A stretch of DNA of 64,000 nucleotides, from assembly GCF_015477805.1 (NCBI RefSeq), contig NZ_JADLQL010000006.1, forward strand, positions 310,001 through 374,000. The letters are read 5' to 3'. Below the pieces are notes generated by a model, which had not been told where the DNA came from, made no database searches, and worked only from the letters and a program-made list of their open reading frames with translations. This document shows positions 26,201-34,442 of the stretch, in pieces. This stretch comes from Nocardia flavorosea. Its GTDB lineage: Bacteria; Actinomycetota; Actinomycetes; Mycobacteriales; Mycobacteriaceae. The position numbers and the translations under genes were made by a program. Every line of letters begins with the position of its first letter. The first letter of the stretch is position 1.

Positions 26201-27292
26201 ATGAAGGATCTGCCCGACGGCGCCCGCACCCCGGTGATCGATACCAGCGTGCATATTTTCTTCCGCTCCAACGACGATATGCGCGCCCATCTGCGCGAAC
26301 CGTTCAAGAGCCGCGGAATCCCCGACCCGGAGATGGACTGGTACGGCGCGCCCGGCGGCGAATACGTCGCCGGCGCCCGCGGGCCCCATAAGGGATACCC
26401 GGGTTCGGACCCGGACTTCGTGGGGCAGCAGTTGTTCGGTGAACGCGGTGTCGATATCGCCGTTCTGCATCCGATGACCCGCGGCATCCTGCCCGACCGG
26501 CACCTCACCACGGCGGTCCTGTCCGCCCACAACGACATGATGGTGTCGCGCTGGCTCGACAGCGGCACCTATCACGACCGCTTCCGCGGCACCCTGCGCG
26601 TCAATCCCGAGGACATCAGCGGCGCACTGCGTGAAATCGAGCGGCTGGGCGATCATCCCCGCATCGTGCAGCTCGGGATCCCGCTGCAATCGCGCGAACT
26701 ATACGGGAAACCGCAGTTCTGGCCGCTGTGGGAGGCCGCCGCGGCGGCGAACCTGCCGGTCGCCACCCATATCGAGACCGGGGAAAGTATCGGCCTGCCG
26801 CCGACACCGTCCGGCCATCCGCGCACCTATGAGCAGTACTTCGGGTTCATGGGGCTGAACTACATCTATCACCTGATGAATATGATCGCCGAGGGCGTTT
26901 TCGAGCGATACCCGGACCTGAAATTCGTCTGGGCGGACGGGGGCGCCGATCTGCTGACACCGTTCACCTGGCGGATGGACACCTTCGGCCGGCCGCACCT
27001 CGAACAGACACCGTGGGCGCCGCGGATGCCCAGCGACTATCTGCCCGGACACGTGTATTTCGTGCACGCCACGATCGACGGGCCCGGCGACGCTCCGTTC
27101 GCGGCGGAGTGGCTGGACTTCACCGGCAAGGACGACATGGTGATGTTCGGGTCCAGCTATCCGCACTGGCATTGCGGCGATACCGATGTCCTGCCGGCCA
27201 CGCTGAGCAGCGAGCAGCGCGAAAAACTGAACTGGCGAAATGCCGCGCAGCTGTACAGCATCGATGTAGACGCCGTGACGGCGGTCGGCTGA
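26201..27292 (+). CDS. Amidohydrolase-2 (ACMSD-like) protein lacking the usual metal Asp
   Basis: A 363-residue TIM-barrel protein of the ACMSD/amidohydrolase-2 family, whose members are decarboxylases or hydrolases. The N-terminal metal motif is reduced to VIDTSVHIF. ATHIETGES supplies the barrel His. The signature usually written SSDYPH is GSSYPHWH here, with Ser319 replacing the catalytic Asp. FVWADGGAD replaces the EHxxxW region. It immediately precedes a paralogue with the Asp intact, so it may be a structural or regulatory partner, or use altered chemistry. Confidence 0.88.
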   Translation: MKDLPDGARTPVIDTSVHIFFRSNDDMRAHLREPFKSRGIPDPEMDWYGAPGGEYVAGARGPHKGYPGSDPDFVGQQLFGERGVDIAVLHPMTRGILPDRHLTTAVLSAHNDMMVSRWLDSGTYHDRFRGTLRVNPEDISGALREIERLGDHPRIVQLGIPLQSRELYGKPQFWPLWEAAAAANLPVATHIETGESIGLPPTPSGHPRTYEQYFGFMGLNYIYHLMNMIAEGVFERYPDLKFVWADGGADLLTPFTWRMDTFGRPHLEQTPWAPRMPSDYLPGHVYFVHATIDGPGDAPFAAEWLDFTGKDDMVMFGSSYPHWHCGDTDVLPATLSSEQREKLNWRNAAQLYSIDVDAVTAVG

Positions 27293-27356
27293 TGTCTGCT
27301 CCGCGGTCGCGGTGCGGCCGCCCGGCCCCGTCCGCAATGGTGCTCGAGGAGGCGCT

Positions 27357-28502
27357 ATGACCATGGCCCAAGACCAGGTGCGAGTTCCCTCCACGGAACT
27401 GGTGCCGGTACGTGTCGTCGATTCCGATGTCCATCCGGTTCCCCGCCGGGGCGATCTGGTGGAACATATTCCGGAACCGTGGCGCAGTTCGTACTTTCTC
27501 AGTCGCCGCGTCGGCGACACCATCGTCTACGACGCACCCGATTACGCACATTCGAAAGCCATGCGGGTCGACACGTTTCCCGCGGGCGGCGAATTCCCCG
27601 GCAGTGACCCGGATATGGCGTTCCGCCAGCTCATCATGGACGCGGGTTCCGATATCGTGATCCTCGAGCCCACCGTGGTGGCGACCCGGCTGCCCGAGGC
27701 CACCGCCGCCATGGCGACCGGGGTCAACGGCTGGTTGAACGCGCAGTGGCTGAATTCGCACAACAACTGGCATCAGCGCTGGCGCGGGTCGATCTGTGTG
27801 GCGATCGACGATCCGCACTCCGCGGTAGCCGAGATCGAGCAGTGGGCCGGGCACCCCTATATGGCGCAGATCCTCATCAAGGCCGAGCCGCGGCCCTCCT
27901 GGGGCGATGCCCGATACGACCCGATCTGGGCCGCCGCGGTGAAACACGATCTGCCCGTGAGCTGTCACCTCAGCCGCGGCTCCTTCGAGACCATGCCCAT
28001 GCCGCCGGTCGGCTTCCCCAGCTACAACCACGATTTCATGGTCACCTACTCGCTGCTCGCGGCGAACCAGGTGATGAGCCTGATCTTCGACGGGGTCTTC
28101 GACCGGTTCCCGGAGCTGCGCATCGTCTTCGTGGAACACGCCTTCACCTGGATCCTGCCGCTGATGTGGCGGATGGACGCCCTCTACGCGGCCCGCGGCT
28201 CGTTCATGTCGATCACCCGGAAACCGTCGGAGTACGTGAAGGAACACACCAAGTTCACCACCCAGCCGCTGGACTATCCGGAGGACAAAACCGAACTCAC
28301 CCGGGCGTTCGAGTGGATGGAGGCGGACAAGATCCTGCTGTACTCCTCGGACTACCCGCACTGGACCTTCGACGATCCGCGCTGGCTGGTGAAACATCTC
28401 CCGCCCGCGGCACGCGAAAAGGTGATGTTCCGCAACGGTATCGAGACCTATCACCTGCCGGAAACCGTACCGGCGCTTCCTGGACAGGTACAGGTGCACT
28501 GA
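27357..28502 (+). CDS. Amidohydrolase-2 (ACMSD-like) family protein
   Basis: A 381-residue member of the same family as its upstream neighbour, with the expected residues. VVDSDVHPV occupies the N-terminal metal site, SCHLSRGS gives the barrel His, FVEHAFTWILPLMWRMD and YSSDYPHW follow, with Asp332. ATG 27357 has GAGGAGG ahead. It is likely a metal-dependent decarboxylase or hydrolase of an acid intermediate. The next gene (Rieske) starts inside its stop codon. Confidence 0.92.
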   Translation: MTMAQDQVRVPSTELVPVRVVDSDVHPVPRRGDLVEHIPEPWRSSYFLSRRVGDTIVYDAPDYAHSKAMRVDTFPAGGEFPGSDPDMAFRQLIMDAGSDIVILEPTVVATRLPEATAAMATGVNGWLNAQWLNSHNNWHQRWRGSICVAIDDPHSAVAEIEQWAGHPYMAQILIKAEPRPSWGDARYDPIWAAAVKHDLPVSCHLSRGSFETMPMPPVGFPSYNHDFMVTYSLLAANQVMSLIFDGVFDRFPELRIVFVEHAFTWILPLMWRMDALYAARGSFMSITRKPSEYVKEHTKFTTQPLDYPEDKTELTRAFEWMEADKILLYSSDYPHWTFDDPRWLVKHLPPAAREKVMFRNGIETYHLPETVPALPGQVQVH

Positions 28503-29197
28503 TGGCGGAACGTCATGATCGGCCGCCCCCGCCACCGGACGCGGATGTCGCAGCGATGCCATCCGAGTCCGGCTCGCCTGCGATACCCCGGTACGGAACC
28601 AGCGCAGCAACAACCGACACCAGCACCAGCACCAGCACAGACATGACACCGCCCGAAACCGATGCCCGGCCGGCATCGACTCGCGATACGAGCCCGGCGG
28701 CATTCTGCGGGGAAGATCTCCCGGCGACCGATCCCGGTGCCTCGGCTGCCGTAACCGGCGGTATCCCGGGGCACGCCGCTGCCGTGCACGGGTCCGGTGC
28801 TCACCCACCGGCACCTGTGGAGGCACCGCGGCTGGCCCAGGGACGAGAGCATATCGTCGCCGCGGTCGACGATATCCCGCCAGGGACTTCGAAAATCGTA
28901 CCGATCGGGCGGCACGGGGTCGGCGTATACAACGTCAACGGCACCTTCTACGCCATCGCCAACTATTGCCCACACGAGGGCGGACCGCTCTGCGCGGGCC
29001 GGGCCCGCGGCCACACCGTCGTCGACGAATCGGTACCCGGAGATTCGGTGATGGTACGGGACAACGAGTTCATCTACTGCCCGTGGCACCAGTGGGGGTT
29101 CGAACTCGCCACCGGGACCACCGCAGTCAAACCCGAATGGAGCATCCGCACCTATCCGGTTCGAGTGGTCGGCGACGACGTACTGGTCACCGCCTGA
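28502..29197 (+). CDS. Rieske [2Fe-2S] protein with long disordered N-terminus
   Basis: A 231-residue protein whose C-terminal 120 residues form a Rieske domain: YCPHEGGPLC and YCPWHQWGFEL supply the CxH...CxxH ligands with the usual spacing plus an acidic insert. The first 110 residues are Pro/Thr/Ser-rich (including a TSTSTSTD run) and look disordered. ATG 28502 overlaps the TGA of the amidohydrolase; a later ATG at 28654 is also possible. Role: an electron carrier, or an oxygenase ferredoxin without an oxygenase in sight. Confidence 0.88.
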   Translation: MAERHDRPPPPPDADVAAMPSESGSPAIPRYGTSAATTDTSTSTSTDMTPPETDARPASTRDTSPAAFCGEDLPATDPGASAAVTGGIPGHAAAVHGSGAHPPAPVEAPRLAQGREHIVAAVDDIPPGTSKIVPIGRHGVGVYNVNGTFYAIANYCPHEGGPLCAGRARGHTVVDESVPGDSVMVRDNEFIYCPWHQWGFELATGTTAVKPEWSIRTYPVRVVGDDVLVTA

Positions 29198-29281
29198 ACG
29201 AACCGGAAGGCGAGTTCCCGCAGGTCGTTCCCCCGATGCGGCCATCGGAACCGCCGCAGCCAATCCTGTCAGGAGAGTGTT

Positions 29282-30151
29282 ATGCCCGCAGTCACTGTCA
29301 ACGGCGGCACGGTGATCTACGAAATCCTCGGCGACACTGGCGATCTCATCGTGCTGACTCCCGGCGGCCGCTTCGGCATGGATATTCCCGGTCTGCGGCC
29401 GCTGGCCCAGGCACTGGTAACCGGTGGTTACCGGACGCTGCTCTGGGATCGGCCGAACTGCGGCGCCTCCGATGTGCAGTTCTACGGGCAGACCGAATCG
29501 CATATGCGGGCCGAAACCCTGCACGGATTGCTGACCGAGCTGGAAACGGGGCCGGTGATCCTGGCAGGCGGTTCCGGTGGTGCTCGGGATTCGATGCTCA
29601 CCACGATGCTGTATCCGGAACTGGTCAACCGCCTGGTGCTGTGGAATATCGTCGGCGGTGTCTACGGCACCTTCAACCTCGGTGCCCACTACGTTCTGCC
29701 GAGCCTGCAAGCGGTCCGAGGCATGGGCATCGAGGGGTTGCTGAAACTCAAAGAATGGCAGGAACGCATCGCGGCGAACCCGGACAACGAACAGCGATTG
29801 CGTGCCCTCGACGCCGGCAACTTCGTGAAACTTTCGCTGCGCTGGCTCAACGCCTATGTGCCCAAACCCGGTCAGACGGTTCCGGGCGTGGACGACGAGA
29901 TGTTCGAACGGATCCAAGTGCCTACCCTGATCATCCGCGGCGGAGCGAAAGATCTGGACCATCCGAAACGCACCTCACTCGAGGTGAGCTGCCTGATCCA
30001 GGGATCGACGCTGATCGATCCCCCCTGGCCCGAAGATGCCTGGGAACGCGCCATGGAGGACCGCGCGCACGGCCGGGTTCGACGGTTCAGCATGTTCGAC
30101 ACCTGGGTGCTCGCCGCCCCGGAGATCCTGAAATTCCTGGGCGACCGATGA
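29282..30151 (+). CDS. Alpha/beta hydrolase
   Basis: A 289-residue alpha/beta hydrolase. It has VLTPGGRFG as oxyanion turn, LLWDRPNCGASD (strand 5 loop) and nucleophile Ser in AGGSGGAR. The acid is probably in RGGAKDLDH. The expected C-terminal catalytic His is not obvious (the helix reads DTWVLAAPEI), so activity may be altered. CAGGAGAG precedes the ATG. It is the last gene of the rightward block. Confidence 0.85.
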   Translation: MPAVTVNGGTVIYEILGDTGDLIVLTPGGRFGMDIPGLRPLAQALVTGGYRTLLWDRPNCGASDVQFYGQTESHMRAETLHGLLTELETGPVILAGGSGGARDSMLTTMLYPELVNRLVLWNIVGGVYGTFNLGAHYVLPSLQAVRGMGIEGLLKLKEWQERIAANPDNEQRLRALDAGNFVKLSLRWLNAYVPKPGQTVPGVDDEMFERIQVPTLIIRGGAKDLDHPKRTSLEVSCLIQGSTLIDPPWPEDAWERAMEDRAHGRVRRFSMFDTWVLAAPEILKFLGDR

Positions 30152-30168
30152 CCTGGTGTCCCGCCGCG

Positions 30169-30642
30169 TCATACCGTGCTTATCCGGACCTCACAGTTGG
30201 TCGATGCCTCCAGCGCGGTATGGATCCGGCTCTCCGGGACCCGCTCGAGATCGGCCTCGCGCAGCCGCACCTGCAGTATGTCGTAGCCGTCGGTGCCCGG
30301 CACGCGGGTGATCTCCCCGGTGATCCCGAACCCGGCCAGCACCCCGTGGGCGTCCGCGTCGGTACCGCGACTGATGTAGGTGACAACGCCTGCAACCGGT
30401 TCGGTACCGAACACGCAGGCGCAGGCTTCGAGGACGCGCGCCGTATCCTTCGCCGCATCCGCGGTATCGAGGAGCACCTGCACCTCACGCCGGAACCGCG
30501 GAACGGCACCGAGATCCTTTCCCAGGACTTCGCCGCCGGTCCCGGCGAGTGCGGCGGCAAGTTCGGCCATACCGCGGGCCAGCGATTCACCGGTGAGCTC
30601 ACCGCCCGGATCGATATTCACCCGCACCACCGCAGTTCGCAT
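30169..30642 (-). CDS. Conserved hypothetical protein
   Basis: A 157-residue protein starting MRTAVVRVNIDPGG, with mixed alpha/beta composition and no membrane segment. I do not recognise a family. The start at ATG 30642 gives a normal soluble N-terminus; the frame continues to 30693 without support. It faces the hydrolase gene with only 17 bp between stops. It is divergent from the NuoF-like gene. Confidence 0.6.
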   Translation of the reverse strand: MRTAVVRVNIDPGGELTGESLARGMAELAAALAGTGGEVLGKDLGAVPRFRREVQVLLDTADAAKDTARVLEACACVFGTEPVAGVVTYISRGTDADAHGVLAGFGITGEITRVPGTDGYDILQVRLREADLERVPESRIHTALEASTNCEVRISTV

Positions 30643-30817
30643 GCTGACGAGCCTAACGGGCTGATCGCACCGCCAACCCCGAATGTGCATCATCGCCTGG
30701 TACGCCGAAGGCCGTACCAGACGATGTCGATGTGGGCGGTGCCGCGCAATTTCGCGCCAGCGGCGGAGATAGGCGCCATACGAGCGGCCCGGTGCCGCAC
30801 CCAGTCAGGAGGCACCG

Positions 30818-32149
30818 ATGCAGCACACCTACCCGTCGGCCGGGGGCCTGACCGTGGTCCCGTACCCCGGTAGCGAAACGCGGCTACTGCGGCTCGGTGG
30901 CGGGGCCGAGACCGCCTGTGAATACTGCGACAGCGGAGGTTACCGGCCGATCGGCGCCGTCGCCGAATTGGCCGACGCCGTCGAGCGCAGTGGGCTGCGC
31001 GGGCGCGGCGGTGCCGGATTCCCGTTCGCGGTGAAGGTGAACGGTGTGCGCGCCGCGAGCCGCCCGGCAGCCGCCGTGCCGCCCGCCGGCTGCACGGAAA
31101 CCGTTGTGGTCGCCAACGGTGAGGAGGGTGAACCCGCCTCCTTCAAGGACCGTTGGCTGCTTCGCAACCGCCCGCATCTGGTGCTCGACGGACTGCGGCT
31201 GGCCGCCGCGTTGGTGCGTGCCCGGCGCGGCTATGTCTATCTATCCGATCCGGAATCGGAACGGTCGGTGCTATCGGCCCTCCGCGAGCTGGGTGGCACC
31301 GTGCCCGGCGGCCCGGAACTCGTTGTCGTCCGGGTAGATCCCGGGTACGTCGCCGGTGAGGAAACCGCCGCGGTCCAGGCGATCAACGGGGGTCGCGCCG
31401 TACCCACCGACAAACCGCCGCGACCGTACGAGGCCGGCGTAGCCGGTTTGCCCACGCTGGTCAGTAACGTCGAAACTCTCGCCAATCTGCCCTTCCTGGA
31501 ACGCTGGGGCGCCGACGCCTACCGCGCCGCGGGCACCGCGCTGTCTCCCGGCACCTTCCTGTCCACCGTCACCGCCGCGCACCGGGCACCGGTCCTGTAC
31601 GAACTTCCCTACGGCCTGCCGGTCACCGACCTGCTCGCCCTGCACGGTATCCCGGCCGATTCGGTACGCGGAGCGCTGGTCGGCGGATACTTCACGGGCC
31701 TGCTCGACTCCACTTTCACCGGCCTGACCCTCGACCACGAAACCCTGCGCCGTGCCGGTTCCGGCCTGGGCTGCGGTGCCCTCGCCGTCCTCACCGAGGA
31801 ATGCCCGGTCGCCGTTGCGGCCGCGGTCCTGAACTACTTCGACCGCGAGAACGCCGGACAGTGCGGCTCCTGCTTCAACGGCACCGCCGCCATGGCCGCT
31901 GCCACCACCGCACTAGCGCAGGGACGCGCCGCCGCGGACGATCTCGACCGCCTGCGACGCTGGTCGACGGTGCTGCGCGGTCGCGGCGCCTGCGGCGCCC
32001 TCGACGCTGCCTGTAACACCGCAGCAAGCCTGCTGGACCGCTTCCCCCAGGAGGTCGCCACACATCTCGGCAACAGCTGCGCGGACTGCGCGATTACCCC
32101 CGCCACCGACCGAGCCCCCTACCGAGTGGAAACGGAGGCGCTGCTGTGA
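30818..32149 (+). CDS. Stand-alone NuoF-like flavoprotein (NADH dehydrogenase 51-kDa family)
   Basis: A 443-residue protein of the NuoF/Nqo1 family. It has LRGRGGAGFPF (residues 60-70, FMN/NADH loop), VVANGEEGEPASFKDR, YVAGEETAAVQ and LVSNVETLANLP. The iron-sulfur region reads GQCGSCFNG (Cys349, Cys352), so the third Cys of the usual CxxCxxC is Gly. Later cysteines are 392, 399, 421 and 424, plus an N-terminal CEYC (34, 37). There is no NuoE partner; a ferredoxin overlaps its stop. It probably transfers electrons from NAD(P)H to that ferredoxin. Confidence 0.88.
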   Translation: MQHTYPSAGGLTVVPYPGSETRLLRLGGGAETACEYCDSGGYRPIGAVAELADAVERSGLRGRGGAGFPFAVKVNGVRAASRPAAAVPPAGCTETVVVANGEEGEPASFKDRWLLRNRPHLVLDGLRLAAALVRARRGYVYLSDPESERSVLSALRELGGTVPGGPELVVVRVDPGYVAGEETAAVQAINGGRAVPTDKPPRPYEAGVAGLPTLVSNVETLANLPFLERWGADAYRAAGTALSPGTFLSTVTAAHRAPVLYELPYGLPVTDLLALHGIPADSVRGALVGGYFTGLLDSTFTGLTLDHETLRRAGSGLGCGALAVLTEECPVAVAAAVLNYFDRENAGQCGSCFNGTAAMAAATTALAQGRAAADDLDRLRRWSTVLRGRGACGALDAACNTAASLLDRFPQEVATHLGNSCADCAITPATDRAPYRVETEALL

Positions 32150-32397
32150 AGATCAAACTGGACCGCACGCTCTGCGCCGGTTTCGGTATCTGCGCCAAAC
32201 ACGCCCCCGAGCACTTCCCCCTCGACGACTGGGGTTACGCCTCCCTCGCCGGCGCCCCCGTTATCGCCCCGACGGACCAGCCGGCGATTACCCGCGCCCT
32301 GCTCGACTGCCCGGTGCACGCCATTACCACAGTGCCCGACCGCGGCCACCCGGGAGTAACATCCGGCCCCAGCGGGGCCGATATCATACAGCAGTAG
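32146..32397 (+). CDS. [3Fe-4S]-type ferredoxin paired with NuoF-like protein
   Basis: An 83-residue ferredoxin with CAGFGIC (CX5C) and LDCPVHAI (CP), like P450 ferredoxins. Its GTG overlaps the TGA of the NuoF-like gene, a strong sign that the two work together. It could feed the three P450s upstream. The tail after residue 65 is Gly/Pro-rich. Confidence 0.92.
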   Translation: MKIKLDRTLCAGFGICAKHAPEHFPLDDWGYASLAGAPVIAPTDQPAITRALLDCPVHAITTVPDRGHPGVTSGPSGADIIQQ

Positions 32398-32427
32398 CGA
32401 TCCGAAGCGCCCGCGGATCGGCCGATT

Positions 32428-33081
32428 TCACAACTGACCGCGGACTGTGGTCGCCGGGGCAGGTGCGGCCGCAACGAAACCGTGGAGTAGTGCTTCGAGC
32501 GCGAAATCGAAACGGGATGCCCGGTCGGACTGCCCGGCCGCCAGGGCGAACAGCGGGTAGGTACCGGAGTCCGCTGCCTGTGGCGTTTTCACCGGAGTGT
32601 CCGGGCTCGGAGGCAATCCGGTGGCCGCGTATCCCAGTACGAAGGCCCCCAGCGCGCGCACCATATCGTAAGCACGTACCGGTTCGATCCCGGCCGAGCA
32701 GATCGATTCGAGCAAACCTTCCACGGTCTCCAGATTTCGCGGAGTGAGCGCAGGCCGGGAGGCGACCAGGCCGATCAAGTTGGGGTGCGCCGACAACTTC
32801 GACAGGAATGCGTAGGCGAACGCGCTCAGTGTCTCCTGCCATGACGAGGGTTCCCGTGGTGGCGGAAGTTCGGCGAAGAGTTGGTCCACCATCCCGTCCA
32901 GCAGCGCTTCCTTGTTCCGGACATGGTGGTAGAGAGTCATGGCCTCCACACCTAGTTCGGCGGCGACCCGGCGCATCGTCAGCCCGCTGAGGCACTCCCG
33001 GTCGGCCACGGCTATTGCGGCCCGGAGGATCGCTTCCTTGGTCAGTCCGGCCGTTTGTCCCCGGCTACGGTTTGCTGGCAC
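32428..33081 (-). CDS. TetR family transcriptional regulator
   Basis: A 217-residue regulator with LTKEAILRAAIAVADREC and LTMRRVAAELGVEAMTLYHHV as helix-turn-helix, and a C-terminal domain like that of TetR itself (FAYAFLSKLSAHPNL, GLVASRP). The start is GTG 33081 with GAGGAG four bases away. It is divergent from the deazaflavin reductase at 33176, with a perfect dyad (33098-33116) only 17 bp from its start, so autoregulation and control of the reductase are likely. Confidence 0.9.
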   Translation of the reverse strand: MPANRSRGQTAGLTKEAILRAAIAVADRECLSGLTMRRVAAELGVEAMTLYHHVRNKEALLDGMVDQLFAELPPPREPSSWQETLSAFAYAFLSKLSAHPNLIGLVASRPALTPRNLETVEGLLESICSAGIEPVRAYDMVRALGAFVLGYAATGLPPSPDTPVKTPQAADSGTYPLFALAAGQSDRASRFDFALEALLHGFVAAAPAPATTVRGQL

Positions 33082-33097
33082 AACTCTCCTCTTGACG

Positions 33098-33116
33098 ATT
33101 CTTATCGCATAAGAAT
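33098..33116. promoter_or_regulatory. TetR-type operator in divergent gap
   Basis: ATTCTTAT-CGC-ATAAGAAT, a perfect 8-bp inverted repeat. A further half-like element, TAAGAATATTC, occurs some 35 bp to the right. Its sequence differs from the GAGAAT-type operator. Confidence 0.65.
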
Positions 33117-33175
33117 ATCCTACGAAACAGAAACATACGTTGTAAGAATATTCGGCAGCACACTGGAGGAAGATC

Positions 33176-33649
33176 ATGCTCGGTCGCTTCTTTGCGGCAT
33201 TCAAGCGCCGGCAGTATCGCGGCGGCCGGCCGGGTCGCTGGGCGCGAATCGAGAACCGGCTGTCCGCCATCGTCTTCGCGGCGGGCGTTATGCCCGAACG
33301 AGCGGCCACTCTCGACGTCCGTGGCCGGAAATCGGGCCGGCTCATCTCTTTTCCGATCGCCATCGCCGACCACGAGGGTGAGCGGTATCTCGTCGCGATG
33401 CTGGGCGAGCGGACGAACTGGGTACTCAACGTACGAGCGGGTGACGGCCGGGCTGTCTTGCGTCACGGGCGACGCGAGGAGGTCCGGCTGATCGAGGAAC
33501 CCGCCGCCCGGCGCGCGGCCATTCTTCAGCGCTTTCTACAGGTGGCGCCGGGCGCGCGCCCACATTTCCCGATCGACCGGAATGCCGCCTCGACCGAGTT
33601 CGAACGTATCGCCGACCGTTATCCCGTCTTCCGCATTGCCCACGCCTGA
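33176..33649 (+). CDS. Deazaflavin (F420)-dependent nitroreductase-family protein
   Basis: A 157-residue split-barrel protein of the Ddn/DUF385 family. LDVRGRKSGRLISFPIAIA and YLVAMLGERTNWVLNVRA are the family core, which binds reduced F420. GGAGGAAG precedes the ATG. It is divergent from the TetR gene and ends at a stem-loop. Likely reduces an enone, quinone or xenobiotic. Confidence 0.9.
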   Translation: MLGRFFAAFKRRQYRGGRPGRWARIENRLSAIVFAAGVMPERAATLDVRGRKSGRLISFPIAIADHEGERYLVAMLGERTNWVLNVRAGDGRAVLRHGRREEVRLIEEPAARRAAILQRFLQVAPGARPHFPIDRNAASTEFERIADRYPVFRIAHA

Positions 33650-33651
33650 CG

Positions 33652-33675
33652 CCGGCCGGCCTGGCCGCCGGCCGG
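33652..33675. terminator. Strong stem-loop after deazaflavin reductase
   Basis: CCGGCCGGC, 6-nt loop, GCCGGCCGG. It lies two bases past the stop, between convergent genes. No T-run, as is common in high-GC actinomycetes. Confidence 0.6.
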
Positions 33676-33720
33676 ACGCGGCGCGCCCCGGCCGAGGGCG
33701 GCGCCGTGCCGTGGTGAGGG

Positions 33721-33963
33721 TCAGCGCGTTTCCTGCCGGCCCCAGGGCATTCCGCAGCTGATATGCATTTCGCTGTCGGCCGCGCCGTCGGCAAAGGTGC
33801 GTACGGTGGTCGAGGCTTCGGCGGCATATCCGCAACGCGGGCAGACCGAGAAATAGTCGAGCACCGGGTAGATCGTGACGAGTACCGGCGCCTCGGACCT
33901 CGGCCGGGCCGCGCCGCCCGGGTCGCCGGTGTTCAGACCGGATCGAACGCCGAGATCAGCCAT
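33721..33963 (-). CDS. Small Cys-containing hypothetical protein
   Basis: An 80-residue protein with VCPRCGYAAE near the middle and one later Cys (HISCGMPW), so an incomplete zinc-ribbon pattern. It overlaps the 3' end of the Mce-associated gene by 31 bp. The first 25 residues are low-complexity, so the true start could be later. Function unknown. Confidence 0.5.
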   Translation of the reverse strand: MADLGVRSGLNTGDPGGAARPRSEAPVLVTIYPVLDYFSVCPRCGYAAEASTTVRTFADGAADSEMHISCGMPWGRQETR

Positions 33964-34442
33964 GAGTCTTCTACCTTCGACAGCGTCACCCGGACGCTAC
34001 TGGCGGCCAGCGCCGGATCGGGTTTCTCGGCGCTGGTGGTGGTCTGGTTGATGAACAGCAACGCGACCGCCGAATCGGGATGTATTTCGGCGACCGCCGA
34101 GCGCACGACGCTCGCGGAGGTTTTCACCGATTTCTCCTTCGCGGCGGGCGCGATGACCTTTTCGGTGAACTGGGTGTAGTAGTTGAGGAAATCCCCGGTC
34201 ATCCTCGATTTGGCGGCGGCGAAATCCTGGTCCAGCGATTCGGGAGAGTACGACAGCAGGGCCACGGTGCCCTCGGTCGCGGCGGAGAGCACGTCGTTCT
34301 TCGCCGCGCCACCGCGGGAATCGGGCCGGTACTGGAAGACCAGCAGCGCGGCGGCGAGGGCCACCGCCACTACGGCCAGCAGGGTGAGCAGAACCGGTTC
34401 CGGGGACCGGCGGACCTTGCGGAGCAGGCTGGGGATTCTCAC
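33933..34442 (-). CDS. Mce-associated membrane protein
   Basis: A 169-residue protein. A short basic N-terminus (LLRKVRRSPEP) is followed by one transmembrane helix (VLLTLLAVVAVALAAALLVF, about residues 16-35) and a periplasmic NTF2-like domain (ILS-type FLNYYTQF, SAVALLFINQTTT, SWLISAFDPV). This is the plan of Mce-associated proteins, which help assemble Mce transporters. Its GTG overlaps the TGA of the next upstream gene (GTGA). It lies about 7.8 kb from the mce operon. Confidence 0.85.
   Translation of the reverse strand: MRIPSLLRKVRRSPEPVLLTLLAVVAVALAAALLVFQYRPDSRGGAAKNDVLSAATEGTVALLSYSPESLDQDFAAAKSRMTGDFLNYYTQFTEKVIAPAAKEKSVKTSASVVRSAVAEIHPDSAVALLFINQTTTSAEKPDPALAASSVRVTLSKVEDSWLISAFDPV

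Noticed and set aside
27120..28826. 568-codon open frame on the minus strand opposite the amidohydrolase genes
   Set aside because: It is antisense to two well-supported genes, has Arg/Gly/His/Pro-rich composition and no motif. It is a high-GC shadow of the real frame.
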